Part shown: piece by piece, positions 7,588 to 16,590 of the stretch
How positions within the stretch are numbered: position 1 is the stretch's first letter
Layout of the letters: the number at the start of each line of letters is the position of its first letter
Origin: Gordonia sp. UBA5067
Lineage (GTDB): Bacteria; Actinomycetota; Actinomycetes; Mycobacteriales; Mycobacteriaceae
Direction of reading: 5' to 3'
Assembly: GCF_002414845.1 (NCBI RefSeq)
Contig: NZ_DIAX01000025.1
Span: 474 to 22,164, forward strand
Length of the DNA: 21,691 nucleotides
The notes under the pieces: generated by a model
Seen by the model: the letters and a program-made list of their open reading frames with translations, nothing else
Databases searched by the model: none
What the model was told of the DNA's origin: nothing
Program-made: the position numbers and the translations under genes

Positions 7588-8414
7588 CCGTAGTCCTCCA
7601 CTCGCTCCATGCTCAGCTCGTCGACGGCGCGATCGCCAGTCCAGTTGACGATGAGTATTCCCAGCGCCACTTCCTGTTCGAATCCGACCGCACGCTCGCG
7701 GTACAGCTCCAACAGCCCCAGGAACCGGGCCACGACTTCGAGCCCGTTCACGCACTCGGCGACGAGTTCGCCGAAAGTCAGGCTGCCGTTCGGGGCACCG
7801 CGCAGCAACACCGAAAGCCGCTTGGCCTGCTCGGGCACCGAAACCTTCGGGATATGCAGGTGATCGAGGCCCACGGTGGGGACCGGCTTGGGCGTCAGCG
7901 CCGCCGCGGCGACCTCGGCGAATCCCCGCGGATCCACGCCCAGCGTCACCTCCGGTAGCAGCTGTGCGAATTGGTCTTCGAGGGCGACGGCGCGCGGATA
8001 GCGCTGAAGTGCGGTCGCCTCGAGTTCGGCGAACAGCGCCGCCGCCTGCTTGTAGGCCCGATATTGGAGAAGTCGCGCGAACAGCAGGTCGCGGGCCTCC
8101 AGCAGCGCCAAGTCCTCGAGGTCGTCCACTTCCCCAGCGGGGAGCAGCCGGGCGGCCTTCAAGTCGAGCAGGGTGGCCGCCACGACCAGGAACTCGGTGG
8201 TCTGCTCCAGGTCCATCTGGTCACCCATCGCCTTGGTGTAGGCGATGAAGTCGTCGGTGACCTCGTGCAGCGCGACCTCGGTGACGTCGAGCCGGTGCTG
8301 GCTGATCAAGTTGAGCAGCAGGTCGAACGGGCCTTCGAAGTTCGCGAGGCTGACCCGGAACCCGGCGTCGGCCGCCGGCTCGACCGGGCGGCCCGGCCCG
8401 GCGGGTGGGATCAC
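7584..8414 (-). CDS. scpA: Segregation and condensation protein A (ScpA)
   Basis: ScpA is the kleisin that bridges the two Smc heads. The 276-residue sequence starts with the conserved N-terminal block VSLANFEGPFDLLLNLISQHRLDV (21-44), which contacts the Smc neck. It continues through helices containing LDLKAARLLP (83-92) and ends in a winged helix (about 207-255, LTFGELVAECVNGLEVVARFLGLLELY) that contacts the other Smc head. The GTG start overlaps the parA stop (GTGA, 8411-8414) and the end overlaps the scpB start, so ScpA and ScpB should be made in step. Confidence 0.95.
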   Translation of the reverse strand: MIPPAGPGRPVEPAADAGFRVSLANFEGPFDLLLNLISQHRLDVTEVALHEVTDDFIAYTKAMGDQMDLEQTTEFLVVAATLLDLKAARLLPAGEVDDLEDLALLEARDLLFARLLQYRAYKQAAALFAELEATALQRYPRAVALEDQFAQLLPEVTLGVDPRGFAEVAAAALTPKPVPTVGLDHLHIPKVSVPEQAKRLSVLLRGAPNGSLTFGELVAECVNGLEVVARFLGLLELYRERAVGFEQEVALGILIVNWTGDRAVDELSMERVEDYG

Positions 8415-9349
8415 GGATGCTCGGCGTCGCGGGCGATGACCTCGGCGGCAACATCGCGGTACGCGCGGGCCCCCGCCGACTTCGGCGCCCAGGAAATGAT
8501 CGGCTCACCGGCAACGCTGGTCTCCGGGAACCGGACAGTCCGGTTGATCGCGGTATCGAAGACGACCTCGCCGAACACCTCGACCACCCGCGCCATGACG
8601 TCGCGCGAGTGCACGGTCCGCGGGTCGAACATCGTGGCCAGAATGCCGCCGATCTCCAGCCGCGGATTCAGCCGGTCGCGCACCTTCTCGATGGTGTCGG
8701 TGAGCAGGGCGAGTCCGCGCAGGCTGAAGTACTCACACTCCATTGGGATGAGCACGCGGTCCGAGCAGGCCAGCGCATTCACCGTGAGTAGGCCCAACGA
8801 CGGCTGGCAGTCAATCAGAACGTAGTCGTAGCGGTCGACGACGGGGTGCAAGGCCCGGCCCAGCGTCTGTTCCCGGCCCACCTCGTTGACCAGCTGGATC
8901 TCGGCGGCCGACAGGTCGATGTTGCTGGGAAGCAGGTCCATCCCCTCGACTCGCGTGCGCTGCAACACGTCATCGATGGACGCCAGCGGCGCCACCAGCA
9001 GGTTGTGCACGGTCTGTTCGAGTTCGTGGTGGGCCACCCCCAACCCGGCCGACAGGGCACCCTGGGGGTCGAGGTCGACGAGCAGCACCCGACGCCCGTA
9101 CTCGGCGAGCGCAGCGCCGATGTTGATCGTCGACGTGGTCTTGCCGACGCCGCCCTTCTGGTTGCAGACCGCGACGATCGTCGCCGGTCCGTGCGAACTC
9201 AGCGGCCGCGGCACTGGGATCTCGCGCACCGGGCGCCCCGTCGGACCGAGTTCGCCGCCGGCGATCCCCTGGGGGGAGTCGGCCTCGTCGTCGGCGCCCG
9301 AGCTACTCACCGACAGGCGATACTTGTCGTCGGGCTCCGGCGTGCTCAC
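8411..9349 (-). CDS. ParA-family ATPase (PldP-like)
   Basis: This 312-residue protein is a Walker-type dimerising ATPase with the deviant Walker A KGGVGKTT (65-72, signature Lys65), Walker A' VDLDPQG (91-97) and Walker B VLIDCQPSLG (177-186). An acidic, probably disordered N-terminal extension of about 55 residues precedes the fold. The GTG at 9349 is supported by AGGAG 9 bases upstream; the longer frame to 9619 lies inside xerD. No parB gene is nearby, so this is not the main chromosome-partition ParA. From position it corresponds to the orphan ParA encoded beside scpA in mycobacteria (Rv1708) and corynebacteria (named PldP in C. glutamicum, with a proposed division role, as I recall). Confidence 0.92.
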   Translation of the reverse strand: MSTPEPDDKYRLSVSSSGADDEADSPQGIAGGELGPTGRPVREIPVPRPLSSHGPATIVAVCNQKGGVGKTTSTINIGAALAEYGRRVLLVDLDPQGALSAGLGVAHHELEQTVHNLLVAPLASIDDVLQRTRVEGMDLLPSNIDLSAAEIQLVNEVGREQTLGRALHPVVDRYDYVLIDCQPSLGLLTVNALACSDRVLIPMECEYFSLRGLALLTDTIEKVRDRLNPRLEIGGILATMFDPRTVHSRDVMARVVEVFGEVVFDTAINRTVRFPETSVAGEPIISWAPKSAGARAYRDVAAEVIARDAEHP

Positions 9350-9390
9350 AGACCGCGACTCCTCTCTTCGGCTCGATGACTGAGTCCACC

Positions 9391-10320
9391 CTAGCGGGCG
9401 CGGGGATGTGCGGTGGCGTAGACCTCGCGCAATGTCGAGACGGTAACCAGCGTGTAGACCTGGGTCGTCGTCACCGAGGCGTGGCCCAGTAATTCCTGCA
9501 CGACCCGCACATCGGCCCCGCCCTCGAGGAGATGCGTCGCGAAGCTGTGCCGCAGCGTGTGCGGCGAGACCGCCGTCGTGATTCCGGCTCGGGCCGCCGC
9601 ATCGGACAGGATTTGCCACGCGCTCTGGCGCGATAGGCGCCCACCCCGGGCATTGAGGAATACCGCGGGCCCGCTGCGTGTTGCGGCGAGGGTCGGACGC
9701 GCACGGACCAGATAGGTCTCGACCGCCTCGGCAGCCGGCCCGCCGACCGGCACCAACCGTTGTTTGCCGCCCTTGCCGCGAAGCAAAACGGCGCGGTGCG
9801 ACAGGTCGAGGTCGTCGACGTCGAGCGAGACGACCTCGGAGATCCGTGCACCACAGCTGTACAACAGCTCCAGCAGCGCACGGTCGCGCAGCCCTCGGGG
9901 CTCGTCACCGCCCGCACCTGCCAGGATGGCGTCGACATCGCTGATCGACAGTGCTTTGGGCAACCGTTGTGCGGGTTTGGGCGGCCGAATCGCGCGAGCG
10001 GGGTCGCTGCTGCACAGGCCTTCGGCGAGTGCGAACTTGTGCAAACCGCGTACGGCCACCAGCGTGCGCGCGATCGAGCTCTCCGCCAGCGCCACCGATC
10101 CGTCAGCGCCCTCCGGGGCGGGTGATCGCAGGGCGACGAGGAAGTCCCGCACGTGCGACTCCTCGACGTCGCCGAGGTGGATGATCGCGCAGGATGCCAG
10201 AAAGTCCCGGTATCGCCACAGGTCCCGGCGATACGACGAAGCGGTGTTCGCCGCCACGCCACGTTCCACCACCAGGTGATCGAGGTATCGGTTCACCTGT
10301 TCGTCCAGGGATGGCGCCAT
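9391..10320 (-). CDS. xerD: Tyrosine recombinase XerD
   Basis: XerD resolves chromosome dimers at dif together with XerC. The 309-residue protein has the N-terminal SAM-like core-binding domain (about 5-105) and the catalytic domain with all six active-site residues: R159 (GARISE), K183 (RGKGGKQR), H254 and R257 ([14 protein letters not shown]), H280 ([14 protein letters not shown]) and the nucleophile Y289. The conserved setting pyrG-nudix-xerD-parA-scpAB, as in mycobacteria, identifies it as the housekeeping enzyme and not a phage integrase. ATG at 10320 lies 5 bases after the Nudix gene, and a 41-base gap with a Shine-Dalgarno separates it from parA. I found no dif-like site here. Confidence 0.94.
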   Translation of the reverse strand: MAPSLDEQVNRYLDHLVVERGVAANTASSYRRDLWRYRDFLASCAIIHLGDVEESHVRDFLVALRSPAPEGADGSVALAESSIARTLVAVRGLHKFALAEGLCSSDPARAIRPPKPAQRLPKALSISDVDAILAGAGGDEPRGLRDRALLELLYSCGARISEVVSLDVDDLDLSHRAVLLRGKGGKQRLVPVGGPAAEAVETYLVRARPTLAATRSGPAVFLNARGGRLSRQSAWQILSDAAARAGITTAVSPHTLRHSFATHLLEGGADVRVVQELLGHASVTTTQVYTLVTVSTLREVYATAHPRAR

Positions 10321-10325
10321 CGTGG

Positions 10326-10967
10326 TCAGCCCTGCTCACCCCGCGCCGCCTTGCGGCGATCGAACGCCACCGGCCGATCGGTCCACGGGGTATCCACCGG
10401 TCGGACCGAGTCCCCTCGTTCGATGACGCGGGCCGCGGCGAGGATCCCGGCCACCGCGGTGGCATTGACGATCTCGCCGCGCAACGCCATCGCTACCGCC
10501 TCGTCCAGCGCCACCCACGACCAGCGCAGGTCAGCCTCCTCATCGACCCGATCCGCGGCCGGCAGCGCACTCAACCCGCGCGCCAGAAAGACTCGCAAGG
10601 CCTCATCGGTGAACCCGGGCGAAACCGCGAGGTCGACGAGAACCTCCCAGCGATCCGCGGCAAGATCAACCTCCTCGGCGAGTTCGCGCGCAGCGGCGGC
10701 GACCGGCTCTTCCCCCGCCGCGTCGAGCAGACCGGCGGGCAACTCCCACAACCGCCGGCGGACGGGGTGCCGGTACTGGGTCACCAGCGCGATACGCCGC
10801 TGTGCGTCGAGGGCCACGACGGCGACGGCGCCCGGATGCTCGACGACTTCGCGGCGCGCGGTGCGCCCGCCGGGCATCACCACATCGTCGACGCGGAACG
10901 CCACTATCGCTCCGTCGTATTGGACGCTCGAGGCGGTGACGGTGAACTCGTGCTGACCACCGGGCAT
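10326..10967 (-). CDS. Nudix hydrolase, ADP-ribose pyrophosphatase type
   Basis: The 213-residue protein has a Nudix box at 79-102 ([18 protein letters not shown], then AEEVDL) containing the metal-binding E95, E98 and E99. The preceding WELPAGLL (74-81) and the [16 protein letters not shown] context are typical of ADP-ribose pyrophosphatases, which split ADP-ribose into AMP and ribose 5-phosphate. The box has one residue more than the textbook GX5E spacing (GX6E), which I recall also for the M. tuberculosis homologue Rv1700. The gene lies 7 bases after pyrG and 5 before xerD, the same order as Rv1699-Rv1701. Substrate specificity cannot be proven from sequence alone. Confidence 0.9.
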   Translation of the reverse strand: MPGGQHEFTVTASSVQYDGAIVAFRVDDVVMPGGRTARREVVEHPGAVAVVALDAQRRIALVTQYRHPVRRRLWELPAGLLDAAGEEPVAAAARELAEEVDLAADRWEVLVDLAVSPGFTDEALRVFLARGLSALPAADRVDEEADLRWSWVALDEAVAMALRGEIVNATAVAGILAAARVIERGDSVRPVDTPWTDRPVAFDRRKAARGEQG

Positions 10968-10974
10968 GACCGAA

Positions 10975-12764
<1,790 letters not shown>

Positions 12765-12821
12765 ACCTCGGTGCCGCAATCCGTGCATCACCGGGCCCGC
12801 CGTGTCGCGGGAAGGCAGGAA

Positions 12822-13739
12822 TCAGGCCGGCGGTGTGATGGCGATCGCACCCGCACCGATCCCGTAGGCACCCGGCTTGCCCTGATTCGCCTGACGAAGG
12901 GCGAGCACCGTGGTGATCCGGCCGATTGGCTGATTGACGTTGTCGACGGTGGCAACCGAGTTGCTCAACGACGGATCGGCCCGGACGATGGCGACCGGTG
13001 ATCCGCCCTTCGCCGACCCGACCCGCCCGGCGAGCACCCCGCCGAGTCCGCGCGCGGCGAACGCTCCGGCGAACCGGCCGACGAGTTGCCCCTGCGCGCC
13101 CGAGTCAGCCGGGAATGCTCCCCCGGCCACGACGACCACGAGCTGACCTGGATTAAGCGCACCATCGGTGAAGGAGATGAAGCCCCCCTCGCGCAACGAC
13201 TGCAACGACGTGGCCACCTCGGCCGCGGGCAGGTTGCCGCGACTGGGTCCGGTTTGAAGCAGCAGCCCCAGCAAGTCGCCGAGGCGTCCGCCCGAATCGG
13301 TGAGCTCAGGACGCAGATTCCGCCCGGGCGGAATCGACTGGTCGATGATCGACCGCAGCTTTTCACTCTCCCGATCGCGCAGGAGTCCGGTGGTCAGGGC
13401 CAGCTGCCCGGCAAAGCGGGCACCCGCCGACGACAGCGACTCCTTGACCGCGGTGACGTCGTCGTCGGCCGAGTTGGGCACCGTCACGACCACGACGCTC
13501 TTCTTGGCAAGCTGATCGTGCAACAGGCGGGGCGCGACGGCGTGGGCGAAGCCATCGGAGGCGTTGCGGGCCGCATTCGCCTCGTCGAGCTGGTCGTTGA
13601 GGTCGCCGATTCGGTCCCGGCTGGTCCCGGTCAGCGAGTTCACCTTGTCGCCGAGAAAGCCGGTTCCGAGGAACAGACCGATGATGAGGGCGGCGAAAAC
13701 GGCGACCAAGGAGATCGCGTGCTGGCGGAGTGAAATCAC
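12822..13739 (-). CDS. MctB/SteB family single-pass membrane protein ('copper transporter')
   Basis: The 305-residue protein has one N-terminal membrane helix (about 8-29, ISLVAVFAALIIGLFLGTGFLG). A short heptad-like coiled coil follows (about 40-60, RDRIGDLNDQLDEANAARN), then a large extracytoplasmic domain. It matches the family of M. tuberculosis MctB (Rv1698), proposed to limit intracellular copper, and of corynebacterial SteB, a partner of SteA in septal wall turnover. The present sequence has no Cys, no Met after the start and only three His (7, 66, 74), so direct metal binding by classical ligands looks unlikely. The GTG start at 13739 lies 19 bases after steA, consistent with a SteA-SteB pair. 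Confidence 0.82.
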   Translation of the reverse strand: MISLRQHAISLVAVFAALIIGLFLGTGFLGDKVNSLTGTSRDRIGDLNDQLDEANAARNASDGFAHAVAPRLLHDQLAKKSVVVVTVPNSADDDVTAVKESLSSAGARFAGQLALTTGLLRDRESEKLRSIIDQSIPPGRNLRPELTDSGGRLGDLLGLLLQTGPSRGNLPAAEVATSLQSLREGGFISFTDGALNPGQLVVVVAGGAFPADSGAQGQLVGRFAGAFAARGLGGVLAGRVGSAKGGSPVAIVRADPSLSNSVATVDNVNQPIGRITTVLALRQANQGKPGAYGIGAGAIAITPPA

Positions 13740-13758
13740 AGATGTCGCTGCTACGTCG

Positions 13759-14943
13759 TCAGTTCACGAGCCCGGTCGCCCACGCAACGAGCTGGTGCCA
13801 TTGCTGCACCAGGTAGTCGACCACACCGGCCCCGTTGCCCGAGAGCATCAGCGTGGCGATCACGGCTACCAGCGTGGCCAGTACGAGCAAGGCGATCCCC
13901 ATGCCGGAGCCCCGGCTCCGGTAGAGCGAAGCGACGGCCCGCGCGTCGACCAGTTTCGGCCCGACCTTCAGCCGGGTCAGGAACGTCGATGGGTTGCTCT
14001 CCCGCCGCGAACGGTCGAAGAAGTCGTCGAGTCCCCCACCGAAGCCGACCGTCACGATCAGATCCGCACCGTGGTGATCGGCGAGCAGAAGCGCCAGGTC
14101 CGCTGCGGAACCCGCCGCCGGGAAGGTGATGGCACCCACCCCCAGATCCTGGATGCGGGTCAGCCCGACGGCGTGGCCGTCGGTGTCCGCGGGTAGCACC
14201 AACTGCGCTCCCGAGCGCAGGGTGTCGCGCGAGATCTCATCCGGATCGCCGACGATCAATGCCGGCCGGTAGCCGGCCTTGAGTAATGCGTCGGCTCCGG
14301 CCCCGACACCGATCATGACCGGCGAGTACTCCCGGATGAACGGCTTGAGCGCACGCAGTTGAGCGACATGGTCGGGACCATCGGCTACCACCACGACGTG
14401 CATTCCGTCGAGTTCAACATCGACCTCGGGTACCCCGACTCCGTCGATGAGCAGGGGCGATTCACTGCGCAGGTACTCGATGGTGTTACCGGAGAAAGCC
14501 TCGAGATGGTCGACGACTCCGGACTTCGCATCGATCATCTGATCGGCGATGTCGGTTTCCAGCAGTTCGCTGCCGAGCGCGACCCGGCGCTCACCGATGT
14601 AGAGCCTGCCATCGTTGATCCGGACCTTCACACCGTCGCGCACCTTGGTGAAGACTTCGGTACCCACGTTGTCGAGCAGGGCGATTCCCGACGCGACCAA
14701 GACCTCCGGCCCCAAGTTCGGGTAGCGGCCCGAAATCGACGGTGCGGCGTTGACCACGGCCTCCACTTGAGCCTTGACCAGGGCGTCTGCCGTAGTTCGG
14801 TCCAGGTCGACCTCGTCGAGGATGACGACATCGCCGGGGCCGACTCGTTCGAGAAGCCGCTTGGTGTCCTTGTCGATCCTGGCGATTCCACTGGTGCCAG
14901 GCAGATTTGCTTGGGAACGGCTGAGTACGGCAGGCATCTTCAT
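13759..14943 (-). CDS. steA: Septal protein SteA (thiamin pyrophosphokinase-like fold)
   Basis: This 394-residue protein corresponds to Rv1697 and corynebacterial SteA, which acts at the division septum with SteB and influences RipA-type peptidoglycan hydrolysis (family knowledge). The central part resembles the thiamin pyrophosphokinase fold, with GVGAGADALLKAGYRPALIVGDPDEIS ending near residue 238, but the enzyme activity has not been assigned. One membrane helix lies near the C-terminus (about 347-368, IALLVLATLVAVIATLML), followed by a short extracytoplasmic tail. The ATG at 14943 (MKMPAVLSR) was chosen by similarity to mycobacterial homologues. The ATG at 14937 is also possible, and the frame up to 15000 is less likely. 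No clear Shine-Dalgarno is visible. Confidence 0.87.
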   Translation of the reverse strand: MKMPAVLSRSQANLPGTSGIARIDKDTKRLLERVGPGDVVILDEVDLDRTTADALVKAQVEAVVNAAPSISGRYPNLGPEVLVASGIALLDNVGTEVFTKVRDGVKVRINDGRLYIGERRVALGSELLETDIADQMIDAKSGVVDHLEAFSGNTIEYLRSESPLLIDGVGVPEVDVELDGMHVVVVADGPDHVAQLRALKPFIREYSPVMIGVGAGADALLKAGYRPALIVGDPDEISRDTLRSGAQLVLPADTDGHAVGLTRIQDLGVGAITFPAAGSAADLALLLADHHGADLIVTVGFGGGLDDFFDRSRRESNPSTFLTRLKVGPKLVDARAVASLYRSRGSGMGIALLVLATLVAVIATLMLSGNGAGVVDYLVQQWHQLVAWATGLVN

Positions 14944-14947
14944 ACCG

Positions 14948-14958
14948 CACATCATGTG
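14948..14958. promoter_or_regulatory. Short palindrome in front of steA
   Basis: CACAT-C-ATGTG is a perfect 11-base inverted repeat that ends 5 bases before the chosen steA start codon. It might be an operator, but a match of this length can arise by chance. Confidence 0.2.
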
Positions 14959-15046
14959 TGGTTTGTCCGGGCAGCGCACGAAGGCGCGCCGTAACACCAA
15001 CCACTTTTGTCACAGCAGTCGCACCTACCCCACCGAAGGAGAGGCG

Positions 15047-15079
15047 AAAGCCCCACGTCACGGAGCACGACGCGGGGCT
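15047..15079 (-). terminator. Intrinsic terminator after the PRC-barrel/DUF2382 gene
   Basis: The minus strand can form an 11-bp stem (AGCCCCGCGTC with GACGTGGGGCT, one G-T pair) around a 9-base loop, followed by TTCGCC. It starts 29 bases after the stop codon. The stem is strong although the T-run is short, as is common in actinobacteria. It separates this gene from steA transcription. Confidence 0.65.
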
Positions 15080-15108
15080 CTGCCGATCACCGGGATCGGG
15101 TGGAAGAT

Positions 15109-15900
15109 CTAGGCGGTCGAATCCCCGTATGGCTGCTCGTCGAACTCGAGTTCCTCCCGCCGGGTCTGACCGGTCACCCGCTGCGTGCGCGTCTGCCGCT
15201 CCTTGCCGAACTCGACCTGGCCGATGCGGCGCACCCGCTTGCCAACCTCGACTTCTTCGCCGCGCAACTCGATCTCGAACACACCTTCCTCGAAGGCGTA
15301 GCTCGGGTCGACCACGTCATCGTTGAGCTCGGTGCGGTTCACCGTGAGCTTCTCCTCAAAGACGTCGACGTCGAGCGAAGCATTGTCGACAACAACTTTC
15401 TTGTGGACCTTGACCACGCCCGTCGGCACCTCACGTTTAGCGGCCACCAGGTCCTCGGCGTGCAGCTCCACCGTGCGTGCCGCCGAAGCCGCCGGAGCCG
15501 CCGGGACCGCGGCGGGAACGGGCGGGGAAACCGGCTCCGGAGTCGGGACCGGCTCCGGAGCCTGGACCGGAGTTGGAGCCTGGACCGGAGTTGGGACCGG
15601 CTCGGGAGTCGAGACCGGCTCGGCCACGGAGGCCAACGGTGCCGGGGCCGTCTCGGGTGCTCCGCCAACGGCAACCCAGTCGCCCTCGGCAACCTGTGCC
15701 GCAGTCACGTCGAGCCGGATGAAGTCCGGCTCGAAAGCTGCGACACCGCTCTCCGCCAGGAGCATATTAGCCGCGTTGTTGTGGACATCGATGATGAGAT
15801 CGGCGCCCTGCGTATCGGAAACAGTGCCGACTTCGGCACCGTCCCGAGAAACCACAGGGGTACCGACCTTGATGTCGTACCCGGCGAAAGTCACAATCAT
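15109..15900 (-). CDS. PRC-barrel-like plus DUF2382 (YsnF/AvaK) stress-type protein
   Basis: The 263-residue protein has three parts. Residues 1-80 form a small beta domain with VGTPVVSRDGAEVGTVSDT (12-30), resembling a PRC-barrel. Residues 83-140 are a Pro/Ala/Val-rich linker with repeated PVPTPE and PVQAP units. Residues 141-255 are a DUF2382 domain of alternating charged beta-strands (ELHAEDLVAAKREVPTG, VKVHKKVVV, FEEKLTVNR, FEIELRGEEVEVGKRV). This domain family includes B. subtilis YsnF and Anabaena AvaK and is associated with general stress, but its function is unknown. There is no signal peptide or membrane helix. The ATG at 15900 has a strong GGAGGG Shine-Dalgarno (15909-15914). A strong terminator follows. 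A second DUF2382 gene lies directly upstream. Confidence 0.85.
   Translation of the reverse strand: MIVTFAGYDIKVGTPVVSRDGAEVGTVSDTQGADLIIDVHNNAANMLLAESGVAAFEPDFIRLDVTAAQVAEGDWVAVGGAPETAPAPLASVAEPVSTPEPVPTPVQAPTPVQAPEPVPTPEPVSPPVPAAVPAAPAASAARTVELHAEDLVAAKREVPTGVVKVHKKVVVDNASLDVDVFEEKLTVNRTELNDDVVDPSYAFEEGVFEIELRGEEVEVGKRVRRIGQVEFGKERQTRTQRVTGQTRREELEFDEQPYGDSTA
15530..15623 (-). repeat. Tandem 18-base repeat coding for the Pro-rich linker
   Basis: Read on the plus strand, units beginning ACCGG recur every 18 bases at 15530, 15548 and 15566. A 12-base unit follows at 15584, then diverged copies at 15596 and 15614. They encode hexapeptides such as PVQAPT, PVQAPE and PVPTPE. Such an in-frame minisatellite can change length without breaking the gene. 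Confidence 0.7.
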
Positions 15901-16005
15901 TTCGCATTCCCTCCGTTAAGCCTACTGGTCAACACTGTGTGAGTTTGTATACATCGTGACAGATCGGTCCGCGCCAATTGGGCAAGTCCGATTCGAAAGG
16001 AAACC
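15901..16005 (-). promoter_or_regulatory. AT-richer gap between the two DUF2382 genes
   Basis: Bases 15901-15960 are about 47% GC by my count, well below the rest of the window, and contain TATACA (minus, 15951-15946) and TTGACC (minus, 15932-15927). I cannot assign a -35/-10 pair with proper spacing. The region ends in the GGAGGG ribosome site of the downstream gene. An independent promoter is likely but not pinned down. Confidence 0.3.
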
Positions 16006-16500
16006 CTAATCGTTGCCGACGTGTCCGTGACGCCCGGTATTCGAATCGCTTCGGGTCTCGATTGGAATCTCTGCGCGCACCCGATGATGCGGATCGACTT
16101 GCACCACGTCGACGCGTTGCCGCCGAACCTCGCCATCGACGACGACGTTCTTCGTCTTGCGATGCCGCGTGACGCGCACCTCCTCGCGGACCACCAATCG
16201 TTTGACGACGACTATTTCCTCTTCGACAACCGGAACGACGAAAGTGTCACCGTCCCAATACGGACTGGGCACCTCGTCAACCTCGCGGTCATCGACCACC
16301 ACCCGATCAACCTCGACGAACTCCCGGCTGACGGGAACCGAGAGTTCCTCGTTTTCGGTCACGACCGATGTGCGCACCTGAGCGATACCGGTGACCACTT
16401 CACGCGTCTTCGCAGTCAGGTATTCCTGATGCAAACCAACCGTCATCTTCCCCTGCTGCGGAGAATCCGGGTTCTCTGCAGCACCTCGCGTCACATCCAT
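16006..16500 (-). CDS. Second DUF2382 (YsnF/AvaK) protein
   Basis: The 164-residue protein is almost entirely one DUF2382 domain (about 20-130): VGLHQEYLTAKTREVVTGIAQVRTSV, then VPVSREFVEVDRVVVDDREV, VVPVVEEEIVVVKRLVV and REEVRVTRHRKTKNVVVDGEV. These are beta-strands with alternating acidic and basic residues. The N-terminus is short and polar, and the C-terminus is His/Arg-rich and probably disordered. No signal peptide or membrane segment is present. The ATG at 16500 has no Shine-Dalgarno, but TAGTCT sits 7 bases upstream at the distance expected for leaderless transcription. Part of the gene (16201-16260) is only about 48% GC, below its neighbours. Function is unknown; a role in envelope or osmotic stress is a guess from the family. 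Confidence 0.8.
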   Translation of the reverse strand: MDVTRGAAENPDSPQQGKMTVGLHQEYLTAKTREVVTGIAQVRTSVVTENEELSVPVSREFVEVDRVVVDDREVDEVPSPYWDGDTFVVPVVEEEIVVVKRLVVREEVRVTRHRKTKNVVVDGEVRRQRVDVVQVDPHHRVRAEIPIETRSDSNTGRHGHVGND

Positions 16501-16507
16501 AGGCAAC

Positions 16508-16513
16508 AGACTA
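16508..16513 (-). promoter_or_regulatory. Candidate -10 element for a leaderless DUF2382 transcript
   Basis: TAGTCT on the minus strand fits TANNNT and ends 7 bases before the ATG at 16500, so the transcript would begin at or next to the start codon. Leaderless mRNAs are common in Mycobacteriales. The -35 region is weak (TCCACA-like). Confidence 0.4.
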
Positions 16514-16590
16514 ACGCCGCACCCACCCGTTTGTGGAGCCCGCGTAGGTATTCTGGCCTCGAAGGGTTACCGATCTGGAATGCAGCGGTT

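Noticed and set aside
9391..10320. Tyrosine recombinase considered as a phage or island integrase
   Set aside because: Length, motifs and the pyrG-nudix-xerD-parA-scpAB context are those of chromosomal XerD, and no phage genes are nearby.
10500..10740. One-residue insertion in the Nudix box considered as a defect
   Set aside because: The same spacing is recalled for the active mycobacterial homologue, and all acidic metal ligands are present.
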